Assembly (NCBI RefSeq): GCF_000485595.1
Contig: NW_014577717.1
Coordinates: forward strand, 56,840 to 84,339
Source of the DNA: Priapulus caudatus
Taxonomy: Eukaryota; Priapulida; Priapulimorpha; Priapulimorphida; Priapulidae
Length of the DNA: 27,500 nucleotides
Direction: 5' to 3'
A program made the translations under genes and the position numbers. Under the pieces are notes generated by a model. The model saw only the letters and a list, made by a program, of their open reading frames with translations, was not told the origin of the DNA and made no database searches. Below are positions 10,726 to 20,163 of the stretch, piece after piece (the stretch's first letter is position 1; every line of letters starts with the position of its first letter).

Positions 10726-11386
10726 CCCGCGTATGCGATGGCTCAATTCAGTCAACAATTCAAGGGCATCTGCCCGCCTGAAGACAAGCAGAGATCACCC
10801 CGAGCCTATGACTTAAATAACAACGCTCGCAAAAACAGCTACGATGAGAACAACAACAACGACAACAACAATAAGAATAATAATGGTTATTATTATTATT
10901 ATGAGAAGAATAGCAACACTATCAACAACAATATCAATAATGCCCGTGAACGGAGAGGCCGCAGCAGGTATCGCGACAAACACATTTCATACGTCACCGA
11001 CAAGAAAAAAGACAACAGCAACGACAGAAATAATGCGCTGTCCAATAGAACAACCAGTGGCGTCACCATTGGCCGCCAACAACGCGGAAACACTCGCGCG
11101 CCGATCTCCAATCGAGAGATCGGCCTACGAAAAGACGAAACCATTAGAAAGTCAACTCTAAAGAAGAAAGGCTCAGAAGCTACGAACCCAAAGACGTCGG
11201 GTAATAAGAAGACTGTCAGCATTGCAACCCCCGGTCAACTTAATGATCGATACCCGAGCATTGGCGCCACCTGTGAGCTAGGTAGCGTGCAGAGAGAACT
11301 GCCGCAAGCTAGCATGCGATTAGACAGGCTACTGAAAATAGGAGACAGCGGGACTCAGTCGGCAGAATCATCCGACTCCGGGTTAG
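10726..11386 (+). CDS. Navigator-like gene, large Asn-rich linker exon
   Basis: This 661-nt exon runs from acceptor TTGCTTTTTCTCAG to donor GGGTTAG before GTATGG, with phase 0 in and phase 1 out. The peptide starts PAYAMAQFSQQFKGICPP. Residues about 28-75 are an Asn-rich tract with one run of five Tyr (codons AAC, AAT, TAT in short repeats). The middle is rich in Arg, Lys, Asn and Ser (RGRSRYRDKH, TLKKKGSEA). The C-terminal part has LGSVQRELPQASMRLDRL and the acidic SAESSDSGL. No folded domain is visible; navigators have long disordered, Ser/Pro/basic linkers at this place. If the donor is not used, the frame stops at 11404-11406, giving a short CH-only product. Confidence 0.83.
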
Positions 11387-11725
11387 GTATGGCCAACGCA
11401 GAGTAATTAGCGATATAGTGCGATAGCATTATATAGGTCTTTCTCTTACTCGCTCGCTCGATCTTTTTCTTTCTCTCGTTTGCTCTCCATCTCTGACAAC
11501 ATGATATATGATTCTGCGTAGAACTTAATTGGACTAATTGTTGCGCGCACTAATCTCACGCTGAGCTGCTGCTAACCATTGTTTTCCAGCGTTCTATATC
11601 CGCAGTCATTATGGCTGTTGCGGGTTAGCTGGTCACGGAGAATGGTCGCAAAGGTTATAAAGTTACAAGCTTTTCATCAACTACCAACACTCACATATAT
11701 ACAACATCAGAATACCTGTGCACAG

Positions 11726-11726
<1 letters not shown>

Positions 11727-11817
<91 letters not shown>
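11727..11817. repeat. (AC)n microsatellite
   Basis: A pure AC run of about 90 bp in the intron between 11386 and 11944, about 125 bp upstream of the next acceptor. Confidence 0.98.
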
Positions 11818-11819
<2 letters not shown>

Positions 11820-11943
11820 ACTTGGGCGCGCCTGCGCGCGTTCCAACACTCAGATACATTTGAAGCAATCTTCTTAGTACCCCTTTCATCACTAGTGAAT
11901 CCATCATTTCTAATATATCTTTGTGCTACTATCTCTAATACAG

Positions 11944-12035
11944 AATACCTGCCCGTGTCGGCCCATCCGGTGACACGCCGCGATGACAAAGATATAGAGA
12001 GGCGATTACGAGCCATGATATCCAACCAGTATAAG
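11944..12035 (+). CDS. Navigator-like gene, small linker exon
   Basis: This 92-nt exon runs from acceptor CTCTAATACAG to donor AAG before GTGAGC. With the preceding G it starts with Glu and reads EYLPVSAHPVTRR then DDKDIERRLRAMISNQYK. The second half, rich in alternating charges, could form a short helix. Phase 1 in and phase 0 out both fit the neighbours. No domain is recognised; the call relies on splice-site quality, an uninterrupted frame and phase. Confidence 0.8.
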
Positions 12036-12616
12036 GTGAGCGGCCGCTAGGTGTCGTGTCGTTGTACGAGCAGGTGGTAGATAGCCAGCGATCGCTATCT
12101 CAATAGAGTTAACTGCGTGATTACAAACAATGGGATCCTGTTCTGAAATCACGCCCGGGAGGCGGTGGTCGGACTTTGAACCCACTGTAAGCATACACAT
12201 GTCGAATACGAACTGAAGTACACCATCACCTTTTTAATAGATAAATAATACAGGTCTGATCTTATGTAAGACATGTAAAATTTCTTATATGTAATATTCC
12301 ATCAAAGAGAAATACAGCTATGAAAATTAATGTGTTACCTTGTATCTCTCTCCGAGTAATGCAAATAAAGTGTGCTTAATGAATTCTCGATAAACTCTCG
12401 TGATGCCAGTTTCCCCTAAGTCTATAAATGGTTAGATATCAACAAACTAGTTCATCTTTCGAAATTAGTGTAATCAAGGTTACTGGTAATAAATCCATTA
12501 GAGACCAAGTGCGTGCATTAGTAGTTATTCGCTATAGTAAGTCCTTACTTCTTTATTGTGACTAAATTTAGTGAACGATACTTGCGACTGCTAAATAGAT
12601 TCTGTCTATGTTGCAG

Positions 12617-12715
12617 TCGTGGGACGATATAGATATAGCAGGCACCTCGAGACAGAGACCAAGAGCCAGGCACGTTCTGAAGCGTCGGTCAAAGAGTGAG
12701 AACAACATACACACA
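12617..12715 (+). CDS. Navigator-like gene, exon with SKSE motif
   Basis: This exon has 33 codons in phase 0, from acceptor TCTATGTTGCAG to donor ACA before GTAAGT. The peptide begins SWDDIDIAGTSRQRPRARHV and ends LKRRSKSENNIHT. The basic, phosphorylatable RRSKSEN motif after a W.DD segment recalls the W.DD and SKSE stretches in the N-terminal linker of NAV1, as remembered and not aligned. The next phase-0 exon with good borders is 20035-20163, 7.3 kb away; the intervening exon 16515-16612 does not fit this phase. Confidence 0.8.
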
Positions 12716-13317
12716 GTAAGTTATATCTACCTCCCTTACTTCTTATATCTAAGTGATTTAACTGTCTTCGTTTAGTCATTATACGATCAGGAATACACAG
12801 TAAAAGAGCAAATGTGTTTATTATGTATTCCTGCTATGATATGAATTTTACCGGCCTCCACAAATAGGGCTACTTCTGCAGTAAAAATACTGCGTATAAA
12901 TACGTATAGATACTTGAATCTCTTGGTAACAGAGCATGTACGCACGCTCGCACGGACGTACGCATACACGCACCTGCTCGTATTTCGTCGCCACATCTAA
13001 GAATCGGTCAATGATGTTGCCTATACGCACAATCATCATCCTCTCCTGCAACTAAATTCATAATGACCACATGCGCGTTGGACGACCATCAATGTTTCTT
13101 ACGCGACTGCTGCTAATTGTGGAACTACGACAGCGGATAGGTACATCTCTAACAACGAAAAAGGGAAAACATACAAAAGCGCGTATAATGTCCTTCTCTG
13201 CGGAAAGCAAACGGAGGCTAGCATCCTCAAGTCGCTCATTTATCGCCTATATAAGTTAGGGTATGAACAATAGAGCTGCGACGATGCGCTATGGGTTATT
13301 GAAACCTTTAGTGGCTG

Positions 13318-13362
13318 ATTAATTAAGCTTGATTAATTATCTTCGCACTTGTCTAATTAATC
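13318..13362. promoter_or_regulatory. Cluster of TAATTA homeodomain-type motifs
   Basis: Three TAATTA cores occur within about 40 bp (13320-13325, 13334-13339, 13354-13359), set in GATTAATTAAG, GATTAATTATC and CTAATTAATC contexts. TAATTA is the classic binding core of homeodomain proteins. Its clustering in an intron just before a CpG-rich stretch suggests an enhancer element, but AT-rich motifs also arise by chance. Confidence 0.25.
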
Positions 13363-14316
13363 ACGACGCATACCTGTATTTATGTCGCACAAGACCTGCT
13401 TATCGATCGCAGGTGGCCCGTTTTTGCCGGTTACGTAATTCTGGTAAGCTTTGTGTTAGGGGGAATCTGCGGGCGCGTCAGTCTCTTTAGACGAACCACG
13501 TTTTTCGTCATTTAAACGAACCCCATGAGAACGATGGGAGATGTCATAAATAAAATACACCTTCTTTTACATGAACGTTATAATTAGACAAAGCACCACA
13601 AACTCAAGGCTACGCACACCGCCGGTGGCACTTGTCGTAGTATAGCGTTGCGGTAAGTGGTGATGTGAAGTACGTCCGCTAGCTGCGCAGTGCATTACTT
13701 CACACGTACGTGATATTAAATGTAGAAATCACCGAAAATTTTGTTTTACCTAAAATATGCATCGTCGTCGGGCATGTGACCGCCGTGGTATCTTTACAGA
13801 GGGAGGAGAAACCCGAGATGTTACAGTAACGATTGTCGGCTGTCGACGGAGTTATTACGCGTTTTTGCATGATAATCCCTGTTTGGAGAAAGGCTGTGTG
13901 CGCGCTGTGGCTGTGTGCGCACGAGGTTTGGATTTGAGATCAGAGCCCCGTGCGTCTAATTGCGGGAAGGAAAGATTAGAGATAATTTGACGTCGGCTCA
14001 TTGTCTGCATTTGTCGAGCAGCTTCTGCGGACGACGATATTTGCATAGCGAGTTACACACCGCGGCCTTATCGCCAAACAACGATCGCTCAACCATCTCC
14101 GCGTGCGTCTGTTGGACGACTTTCTATACAGACAGCCTAGCCAATGATAGATAGATACACAGATAGTGTCCGCGGAGATGCTGGACAAATTACTGTGACC
14201 GCGCGCTCGTCTACAGTATTTGATCTTGGAAACGGCTAGACAAGTTCTCGTTACAATTCGCGTGTATCGAGTATAGTTGTTGGTGTCGGTACAACTCCAT
14301 CAGGCTTTGCACAGTA

Positions 14317-14323
14317 ATGACAG
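14317..14323 (+). CDS. Hypothetical two-codon starter exon (ATG ACA G)
   Basis: An ATG with G at -3 is followed by ACA and one base, then a strong donor (CAG before GTGAGA). The exit phase of 1 is exactly what exon 16515-16612 needs. The surrounding sequence is CpG-rich, which would fit a promoter with a mostly untranslated first exon. The whole call is an inference from phase and donor quality. The 5' border of such an exon cannot be placed. Confidence 0.22.
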
Positions 14324-14374
14324 GTGAGACTCCGTCGACGTAGAGTTGCTGGTCGTGAACCCGCGTGCATGTGT

Positions 14375-14446
14375 GATAATATCAGAAGTAAGATAATATA
14401 GGATCCTATAAGTAAGATCCTATATTATCTTACTCCTGATAATATC
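14375..14446. repeat. 72-bp hairpin with 31-bp arms
   Basis: The left arm (14375-14405) and right arm (14416-14446) are reverse complements with two mismatches, around a 10-base loop. The arms are AT-rich and share the core AGTAAGATAATATAGGATC. It may be a foldback element or a source of hairpin RNA. No target duplication is evident. Confidence 0.85.
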
Positions 14447-16514
14447 ATATGCGTACACAGTTCTTTCTCGGCGAGGGTTTTTCTATACTGATGAGTATAA
14501 TTATGCGTGCGTGTATAGTCGGGGCTGTGAGCAAGACGAGTGCCTGACAACGACTATAGACACGGAAACGTACGTTCAGGTACTGTCACTGCCGGGTTGT
14601 TCCTGGTAGCAACAATTTCACCTCACCGCGGGAGGTCGTGCTGGGATATAAGGGCGGCTGACTTTATCGTCCTGCAGTGCTCCTTCGTATCGGCTGCATG
14701 CGTTCACACGCCGCGAAATATCGCCGGCGTCACCGCCTAGTGGCAACTTTAACGGGCTCGCCGAAAATACAGTGATTGTTTAACGATGGCCGTACACACG
14801 GAATGAACGCCCACGGTCATTGCATGCGGGGTTAAACGCCGCGTTGACTTTATATAGGTCTATTAGAGTACGACTGCCCGTAGCTAAGGTATTCACAGAG
14901 CCGTAATTCGCTGCGTCGCATACGTGTACACACGTCGTGCGGACAACCTCATATTCTACGAATTTTACGATGTTGTCCGGTTTCGGTAGCCGCCCTCTGG
15001 CCAGGTACTAAAGCTCGCGTAATAAACGCAGTCGAGGACAGTGGGCCCCTATGCCGCCGTGATTCTCGCAGGTGATCAGAACGTGATTTCGTGGTGAAGA
15101 TCCGCGTGCAGCTATTTGTCACGCCATGACAGTAGTACGGCCGCGGATTTGCACCGATCACGCGTGGTAAGCCAGCTGACAGAGCTGACAGGATGCTGCG
15201 CGCGTCCTGCTGCCGGCTTACACCGCAGGCTCGGCGCGACGCTTGTAATAATATTATCACGCGCGTAGAGAGAGAGAGCGTCGACGCCGTTGTTGTGGCT
15301 GTCGTGCGAACATCCCGGTGTCGCGTATACGTAGTGGTGGATTGCGTTCATCGGTGAGAGAGAAGAAACAGCGCGAGAGACGGTCGTAAGTAGCAGTTTC
15401 TTCGGTGAGCCACCAGGAGGTTATGTGGGAAATCGAATTGATTATCGTCGTTCGGTGCCCGCGGTGACGTCGCAGCGTTGCTCGGATGATGACTGGATAA
15501 GACGCGCTGCAGGAACTAAAGAATCCAGAGACATCGATGGTGTCTGCTGGCCCGCTGAGCGCGAGTGCGCGCGCGTGTGTTCTATGTAATCGCGTGCGAT
15601 GTTTCTACTGTTCTTGCGCCGATGAAGTGTTTTGTGAAATTCACGCTGCGTTTGCTTCGCTGCACACGCGTGTACAGGCGATGCGCATGGAGCGTGAGGC
15701 GATGAACGGGCCGCTTATAGTGCTGTCACTTGCGGTTTGATATAAACCTGCAGCAGCCTCTCACACACCGCAGCGCCTTATACACCCGACGAGAGCGATT
15801 AACGCGTGACAGTAGCTTAATTTACAGGTAGCCTTTGAACGCGCATGGTGGTCCCGTGTGATGCGTATACATATATTATGTTATCTAATATATATAACCG
15901 AGGGCAGGGGAGACAGCGACACAGCACGATAGGAGCATATACTTAAGAAGATTGCGGAATTTCTGAATCTGAATTTCGGAGTTGAATGCATCACGAGGGT
16001 GCAATCGCCCTGAGCGCATTCCGCAGTCGACCCTTGTAGTCCAATATTACCACATGACAACCCGTTACAACACGGCGCGGGACGTTAGAATGTAATCTAA
16101 ATAATTTGTTGTAATCCTGAATCTAAATCATTTGCTTAACTTACACTTGAGAGAATGCTAATGCGAGTTATTGCATTATATACACCGCTGCTAGCGTCAA
16201 TTCGTGGACGGATGTGACTACAGAGACGATCGAGGATAAATGTTTTTACGCCGCAACAGAATCGAATGCCAAAATAGCATTTATAAGGCAATTTCTATCG
16301 TTTATCATATTATAGTATTTTTGCATTATTTTCTTTCTGTTGGTATTGGCATATGCCACTGAATTTTACCGTTTTTTTCTCGGGGATAAAATTCGCATAT
16401 ATTAGTAAGCTATTTATGTAGGTTTAACGATAACACATATAGGTACAATAGTTATGTGGGAATTCATGGGGTTCAAAGCGACGTGGTTATCTACATCAGT
16501 TTGCCTCGTTGCAG

Positions 16515-16612
16515 ATGCCTCCTGGAGTGAATTGTCACCACCAGGCACTGACGGTGGAGGAGAGACTGATGGAGCTTGCTACTTCAGCATGATAGCAACA
16601 ACGAGTTGTCAG
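16515..16612 (+). CDS. Navigator-like gene, alternative exon (phase 1 to 0)
   Basis: This 98-nt exon has a strong acceptor (TTTGCCTCGTTGCAG) and a strong donor (CAG before GTACGT). The only open frame begins with a partial codon and reads ASWSELSPPGTDGGGETDG then ACYFSMIATTSCQ. It needs an upstream exon ending in phase 1, whereas exon 12617-12715 ends in phase 0. Spliced directly after that exon, the frame would meet a stop after 25 codons. So it belongs either to a transcript started inside the preceding intron or to a poison-exon event. The exit phase (0) fits both 20035 and 25579. Confidence 0.5.
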
Positions 16613-16656
16613 GTACGTTCATAATGATACTTGCGGTATATATTACAGGTATATAT

Positions 16657-16984
16657 TAGTGTTGTCAATCGGTTGTAATTTCGTAATCGATCATCGGTTG
16701 GACCCAAGTAACGATGATCGGTTACACATCGGTTACTCGGGGTGTTGAATGCCTGCGTGTGTGTAACGTTGTTCGCATGTACGTGTGTGATGTATGTGCT
16801 TGTTTAGCCCTGTTTACTGTTTGTTTTTGCACTGTTTTACTGTGTGTATAATCATGTACTGATTCTCATCACTTTTCCAGTTTTTTTTTTTCGATTAATC
16901 GATTATGGATTTTCTAACCAAGCGCTTGGTTCAGAGCCCTGTTCAACCGATGATCGAGTATAATCGATGATCGTGACATCACTA
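16657..16984. mobile_element. 328-bp hAT-type MITE with perfect 8-bp duplication
   Basis: The left end TAGTGTTGTCA and the inverted right end TAGTGATGTCA match at 10 of 11 positions. Subterminal segments on both sides carry CGATCATCGGTTG and ATCGATTA-type motifs in opposite orientation. GTATATAT lies directly at both borders (16649-16656 and 16985-16992), a perfect 8-bp target duplication as made by hAT transposases. TAG-GTGT ends followed by CGAT-rich sequence are typical of hAT MITEs. There is no coding capacity. It lies 44 bp after exon 16515-16612, in the intron. Confidence 0.85.
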
Positions 16985-17134
16985 GTATATATATATAATG
17001 GATATGACCAAGAGCGTATAAAGAAGGGCTTGATATTGATATGACTATGAACGCGTATATTGTTTTCACCTAAATTGCAAAATGTGCATTTAGTGCATGG
17101 GCATATTACACGCGCATTGAAACTATGCGTTCTT

Positions 17135-17138
17135 CTCT

Positions 17139-17197
<59 letters not shown>

Positions 17198-17260
17198 CTC
17201 TCTCTCTTCTCTCTCTCTTTCTTTCTCTCTCTTCTCTCTATTCTTCTACTCTTCTCTTAT
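17135..17260. repeat. (CT)n microsatellite
   Basis: A pyrimidine tract of CT repeats with TTT interruptions. The Leu/Ser-rich open frame over it is an artefact. Confidence 0.97.
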
Positions 17261-17469
17261 ATCTATATATGTATAACTAGTTTTATATAATATCAATATA
17301 TATATTATGACATCACTCTATTCCTTTCTCAGACACTGTGGGGAATTGGCAACGTGTCACTCTTCAACCCTTTCGACCGCTACAAACTAGATGCTGCTTC
17401 ACGTTTTGCAATCACACAACACACACACGCATCGTACACGTCCATCGCACGCACGCACCACGCACGACC

Positions 17470-17470
<1 letters not shown>

Positions 17471-17508
<38 letters not shown>

Positions 17509-17514
17509 GCACAC
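17471..17514. repeat. (CA)n microsatellite
   Basis: A short CA dinucleotide run in the intron, preceded by degenerate CGCACG sequence. Confidence 0.95.
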
Positions 17515-19015
17515 ATTATATAGGGATCGAGTCGTGGGGTGATGTTTAGACAGTGACGCGTACACAATCGCGTGCGGCCAGCGCGTGACGGAATGCGCGG
17601 CGAGACGGCTGCTAATCTCACTGATGTGTTTTCCTTTCATCTTATTACTTCGTTCTCTCTCGGCGATAAAGAAAGAAAGGCCCAGCGTGGAAATGACGGA
17701 GCGTAATTATTGATGCGTTTTTGTGAGCGTAATTTCGCGTGGCATTGTAACGCAGGTGACCTACTCATCTTCTGTTGTCATTCGCATCCTGTCTAGACCA
17801 TGGAAGCATGGCAGTGATATCAGTCGTAACTGCCCGCAACAAAAAGCCACTTTCTCTGCTCACGGCGGTGTGTTCTTGCGGCAAACCGATAAGGCTGCGG
17901 CACCGCTTGTGCTATTCAATGTTTTATGATATGAATGTGGGGGATTAATTTGGTTTCAAAATTTCTAAACTAGAAAAACCAGTTGTAATTAAGAAATAAA
18001 CTCTGTGATCAGCTAGGTTAAAAACTTCTAGCGGTCTATCCGTGGCCACCTGCGTTGTTCACTGTTAATTTCGCGTGTAGGTCTAGTGGTTGCACATGGG
18101 TAGAGGGTTAACGTTGATCTTTTAGTATATACTCTTTCTCCTTTCCCCCTCTCTCTCCATTCACTCTCACTTACTCCACTTTCCCGCTCACTCTCATTAA
18201 AAAAAAACTTGTTATTTACTTATGTATAGTAATAAGCATATAAGCAAGCAAGCCTGTAGACCAAGGAACTACATGCGTTATATATGATTGCACAAAACGG
18301 AATAATATATTATTCGTCATGTACAGAGCGCATCACTTTCCCAGGCCAAAATCCTTGAGGTGATAATTCATGCCAGGTATGCGTCATTGATGCTTAACGT
18401 TACCCGTTTTTCTGCCGTAGTTATACGCCTATTTTCCTCTACCGTACTTATAGGGAGCGGTTGCAACTCACTGAGTCTCCTTTATAATGCAATTTATCCA
18501 TTTGGCACTGAGTAGAAATCCCAAGTAGTGTCAGGTGGAGCGCGTTGCTGCATGCGCGGAACAGCGACGGGGTTCAACCAGCACACACTATCTTCTTTAT
18601 GGGACGTCTGTTCGCCGGTAGAAATTACAGGAAATCCGACGTGAAAACCTCGCAGCCAGCGGCGCGCTAAAGTGGACGATTATCTGCAAAAACGAAGACC
18701 GACAAATATCCACTGTTAGCACCGGTCCGGCGGTGAGATGCGAGCGTAATTGTAATCTCTATCCGAACAATTGTTTTCCTCCGCGTGGCTGTCAAAGGTG
18801 ATACTGTTCTCGTGAGTAATTTTCTTCATGAATGAAACGGTGACATATACGTATGTACCACACATGTAACGTCTCCACGTCTCTAACACGCTACATATAT
18901 CTCCCATCGGTTATATATTTTACTAGAAAAGGTTCCGGGGATAGTTTAGCTGCACCATATATCGTGTTATAATGCCTGATTAAAATAATTGCGAATTAAA
19001 TTGATACTAATTTCA

Positions 19016-19099
19016 CACACAGAGAGACGCACAGACACGCACGCACGTACACACTCACGCGCACATGCACGCACGTACGCGCGCACACACACATACGCA

Positions 19100-19155
<56 letters not shown>
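19016..19155. repeat. CA-rich and (AT)n compound microsatellite
   Basis: A CACGCACG-type tract (about 19016-19102) is followed by a pure AT dinucleotide run (about 19103-19154). The frames reading poly-Tyr-Ile or poly-Thr-His here are artefacts. Confidence 0.95.
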
Positions 19156-19157
<2 letters not shown>

Positions 19158-20034
19158 ACAAAGGTTGGGCTATTTAGGTAATTGAAAAGGTGTTTCTTTG
19201 CCGATCAATGGCGTCATTGTCCTCAAAATAATCAATTTCAGACCATAAAATACACGTCGTAGAACATTGCAACTGGTAGAGTAACATGATATTAACATAT
19301 TCCTATATAGAAATTTAGCTATGATATATTGAAAATACCACTTTCTAGTTCTAAAGGAAACGTGTTAGCTCTAAGAATGTGTTGTTGCTAATTACTCAAG
19401 TACGGTCTTTTCGTTGCATGTATTTGCCTGATAATTCAGTCAGCGTGTCACTATATCAAAGGCGAACCTGCAAAAACTAGTCAAACTACAGTTTATCGTT
19501 CCTTAATAGTCATCTCCTTGTTTGCGTTTGGTTTATAGCCTTTGCAAACAAGAACCAATTCTCCTGTGGTCGTTGCTCTCTGATGGGCAAAAGCCTATAG
19601 ATATATGCGTGTGTGTTTTGAGACAATAATGTACGACGAGGCTCAGGCCCTTGCATGGCCTCGCGACTCCATATTCTGTTTGTTCTATATCACGTTTTTT
19701 AAAGAGCGTCTATATAGCTGACGTGTTATGTGTGTTTAATCCTGCTAACCCTCTCTGATAAGTGTCGTTCACTAGCGCGTGTGTTCATAGCATTTAGCTG
19801 GTGGTATTTACACAGATTAATAACTGAACGGGAACCCTGTATAACTTGCATGAGCAAAACTTTGCACGTTTTATACTGCATACTAAAATCTTAAATTGTT
19901 AGTTTACTGTAACACTTAAAACATGTTACTCACGTGCGATTAAATATATGTCCTTTTTACACATTACACACTAAAATGTAGAATGAGCGAATGTATTTAT
20001 TCAGTGCGCGTAATGTTTTTACTTTTTTTTCTAG

Positions 20035-20163
20035 ACGAAAGCAAAGGGTAATGGAATTTCCCCTTCACATGCCCACCGGGCGCCGAAACCAACAGGGGGC
20101 TACTCTGTGGAAGCCGAGAAACCACTGGCTCTCTACGAGAACACAGCATCCCCCGGCTGTCAG
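20035..20163 (+). CDS. Navigator-like gene, linker exon
   Basis: This exon has 43 codons, phase 0 at both ends, with a strong acceptor (ACTTTTTTTTCTAG) and an almost ideal donor (CAG before GTGAGT). The peptide begins TKAKGNGISPSHAHRAPKPT and ends ALYENTASPGCQ. It is a Pro/Gly/Lys-rich linker with no recognised domain. It joins exon 12617-12715 and exon 25579-25674 without frame change, and also exon 16515-16612. A second frame is open across the exon (starting RKQRVMEF), but it would need a different phase from its neighbours, so the phase-0 frame is preferred. Confidence 0.68.

Larger units (their letters stand above)
12716..16514 (+). other. Intronic region, CpG-rich, possible internal promoter
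   Basis: This 3.8-kb stretch has no exon that fits the main chain. From about 13600 to 15850 CpG dinucleotides are clearly more frequent than in the surrounding introns, which in animals often marks promoters. A strong donor context (ATGACAG before GTGAGA at 14324) sits inside it. A 67-codon open frame at 15537-15740 is described under findings. A hairpin at 14375-14446 and a cluster of TAATTA motifs at 13318-13362 are listed separately. Confidence 0.35.
16993..20034 (+). other. Intron, simple repeats only
   Basis: This is intronic sequence with the CT, CA and AT repeats listed separately. A strong acceptor-like site (CTATTCCTTTCTCAG, ending at 17332) opens a frame TLWGIGNVSLFNPFD, but no good donor follows before a CA repeat, so no exon is called. 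The remainder (17530-18980 and 19160-20030) shows nothing recognisable. Confidence 0.45.

Noticed and set aside
13757-13990. 77-codon open frame in the CpG-rich stretch
   Set aside because: No splice borders, no recognisable domain, and length expected by chance in GC-rich DNA.
17333-17440. Possible exon after the strong acceptor at 17332
   Set aside because: No credible donor occurs before the CA repeat, and the peptide has no resemblance to neighbouring exons.
17723-17929. 68-codon open frame
   Set aside because: No supporting splice sites on both sides and no recognisable motif.
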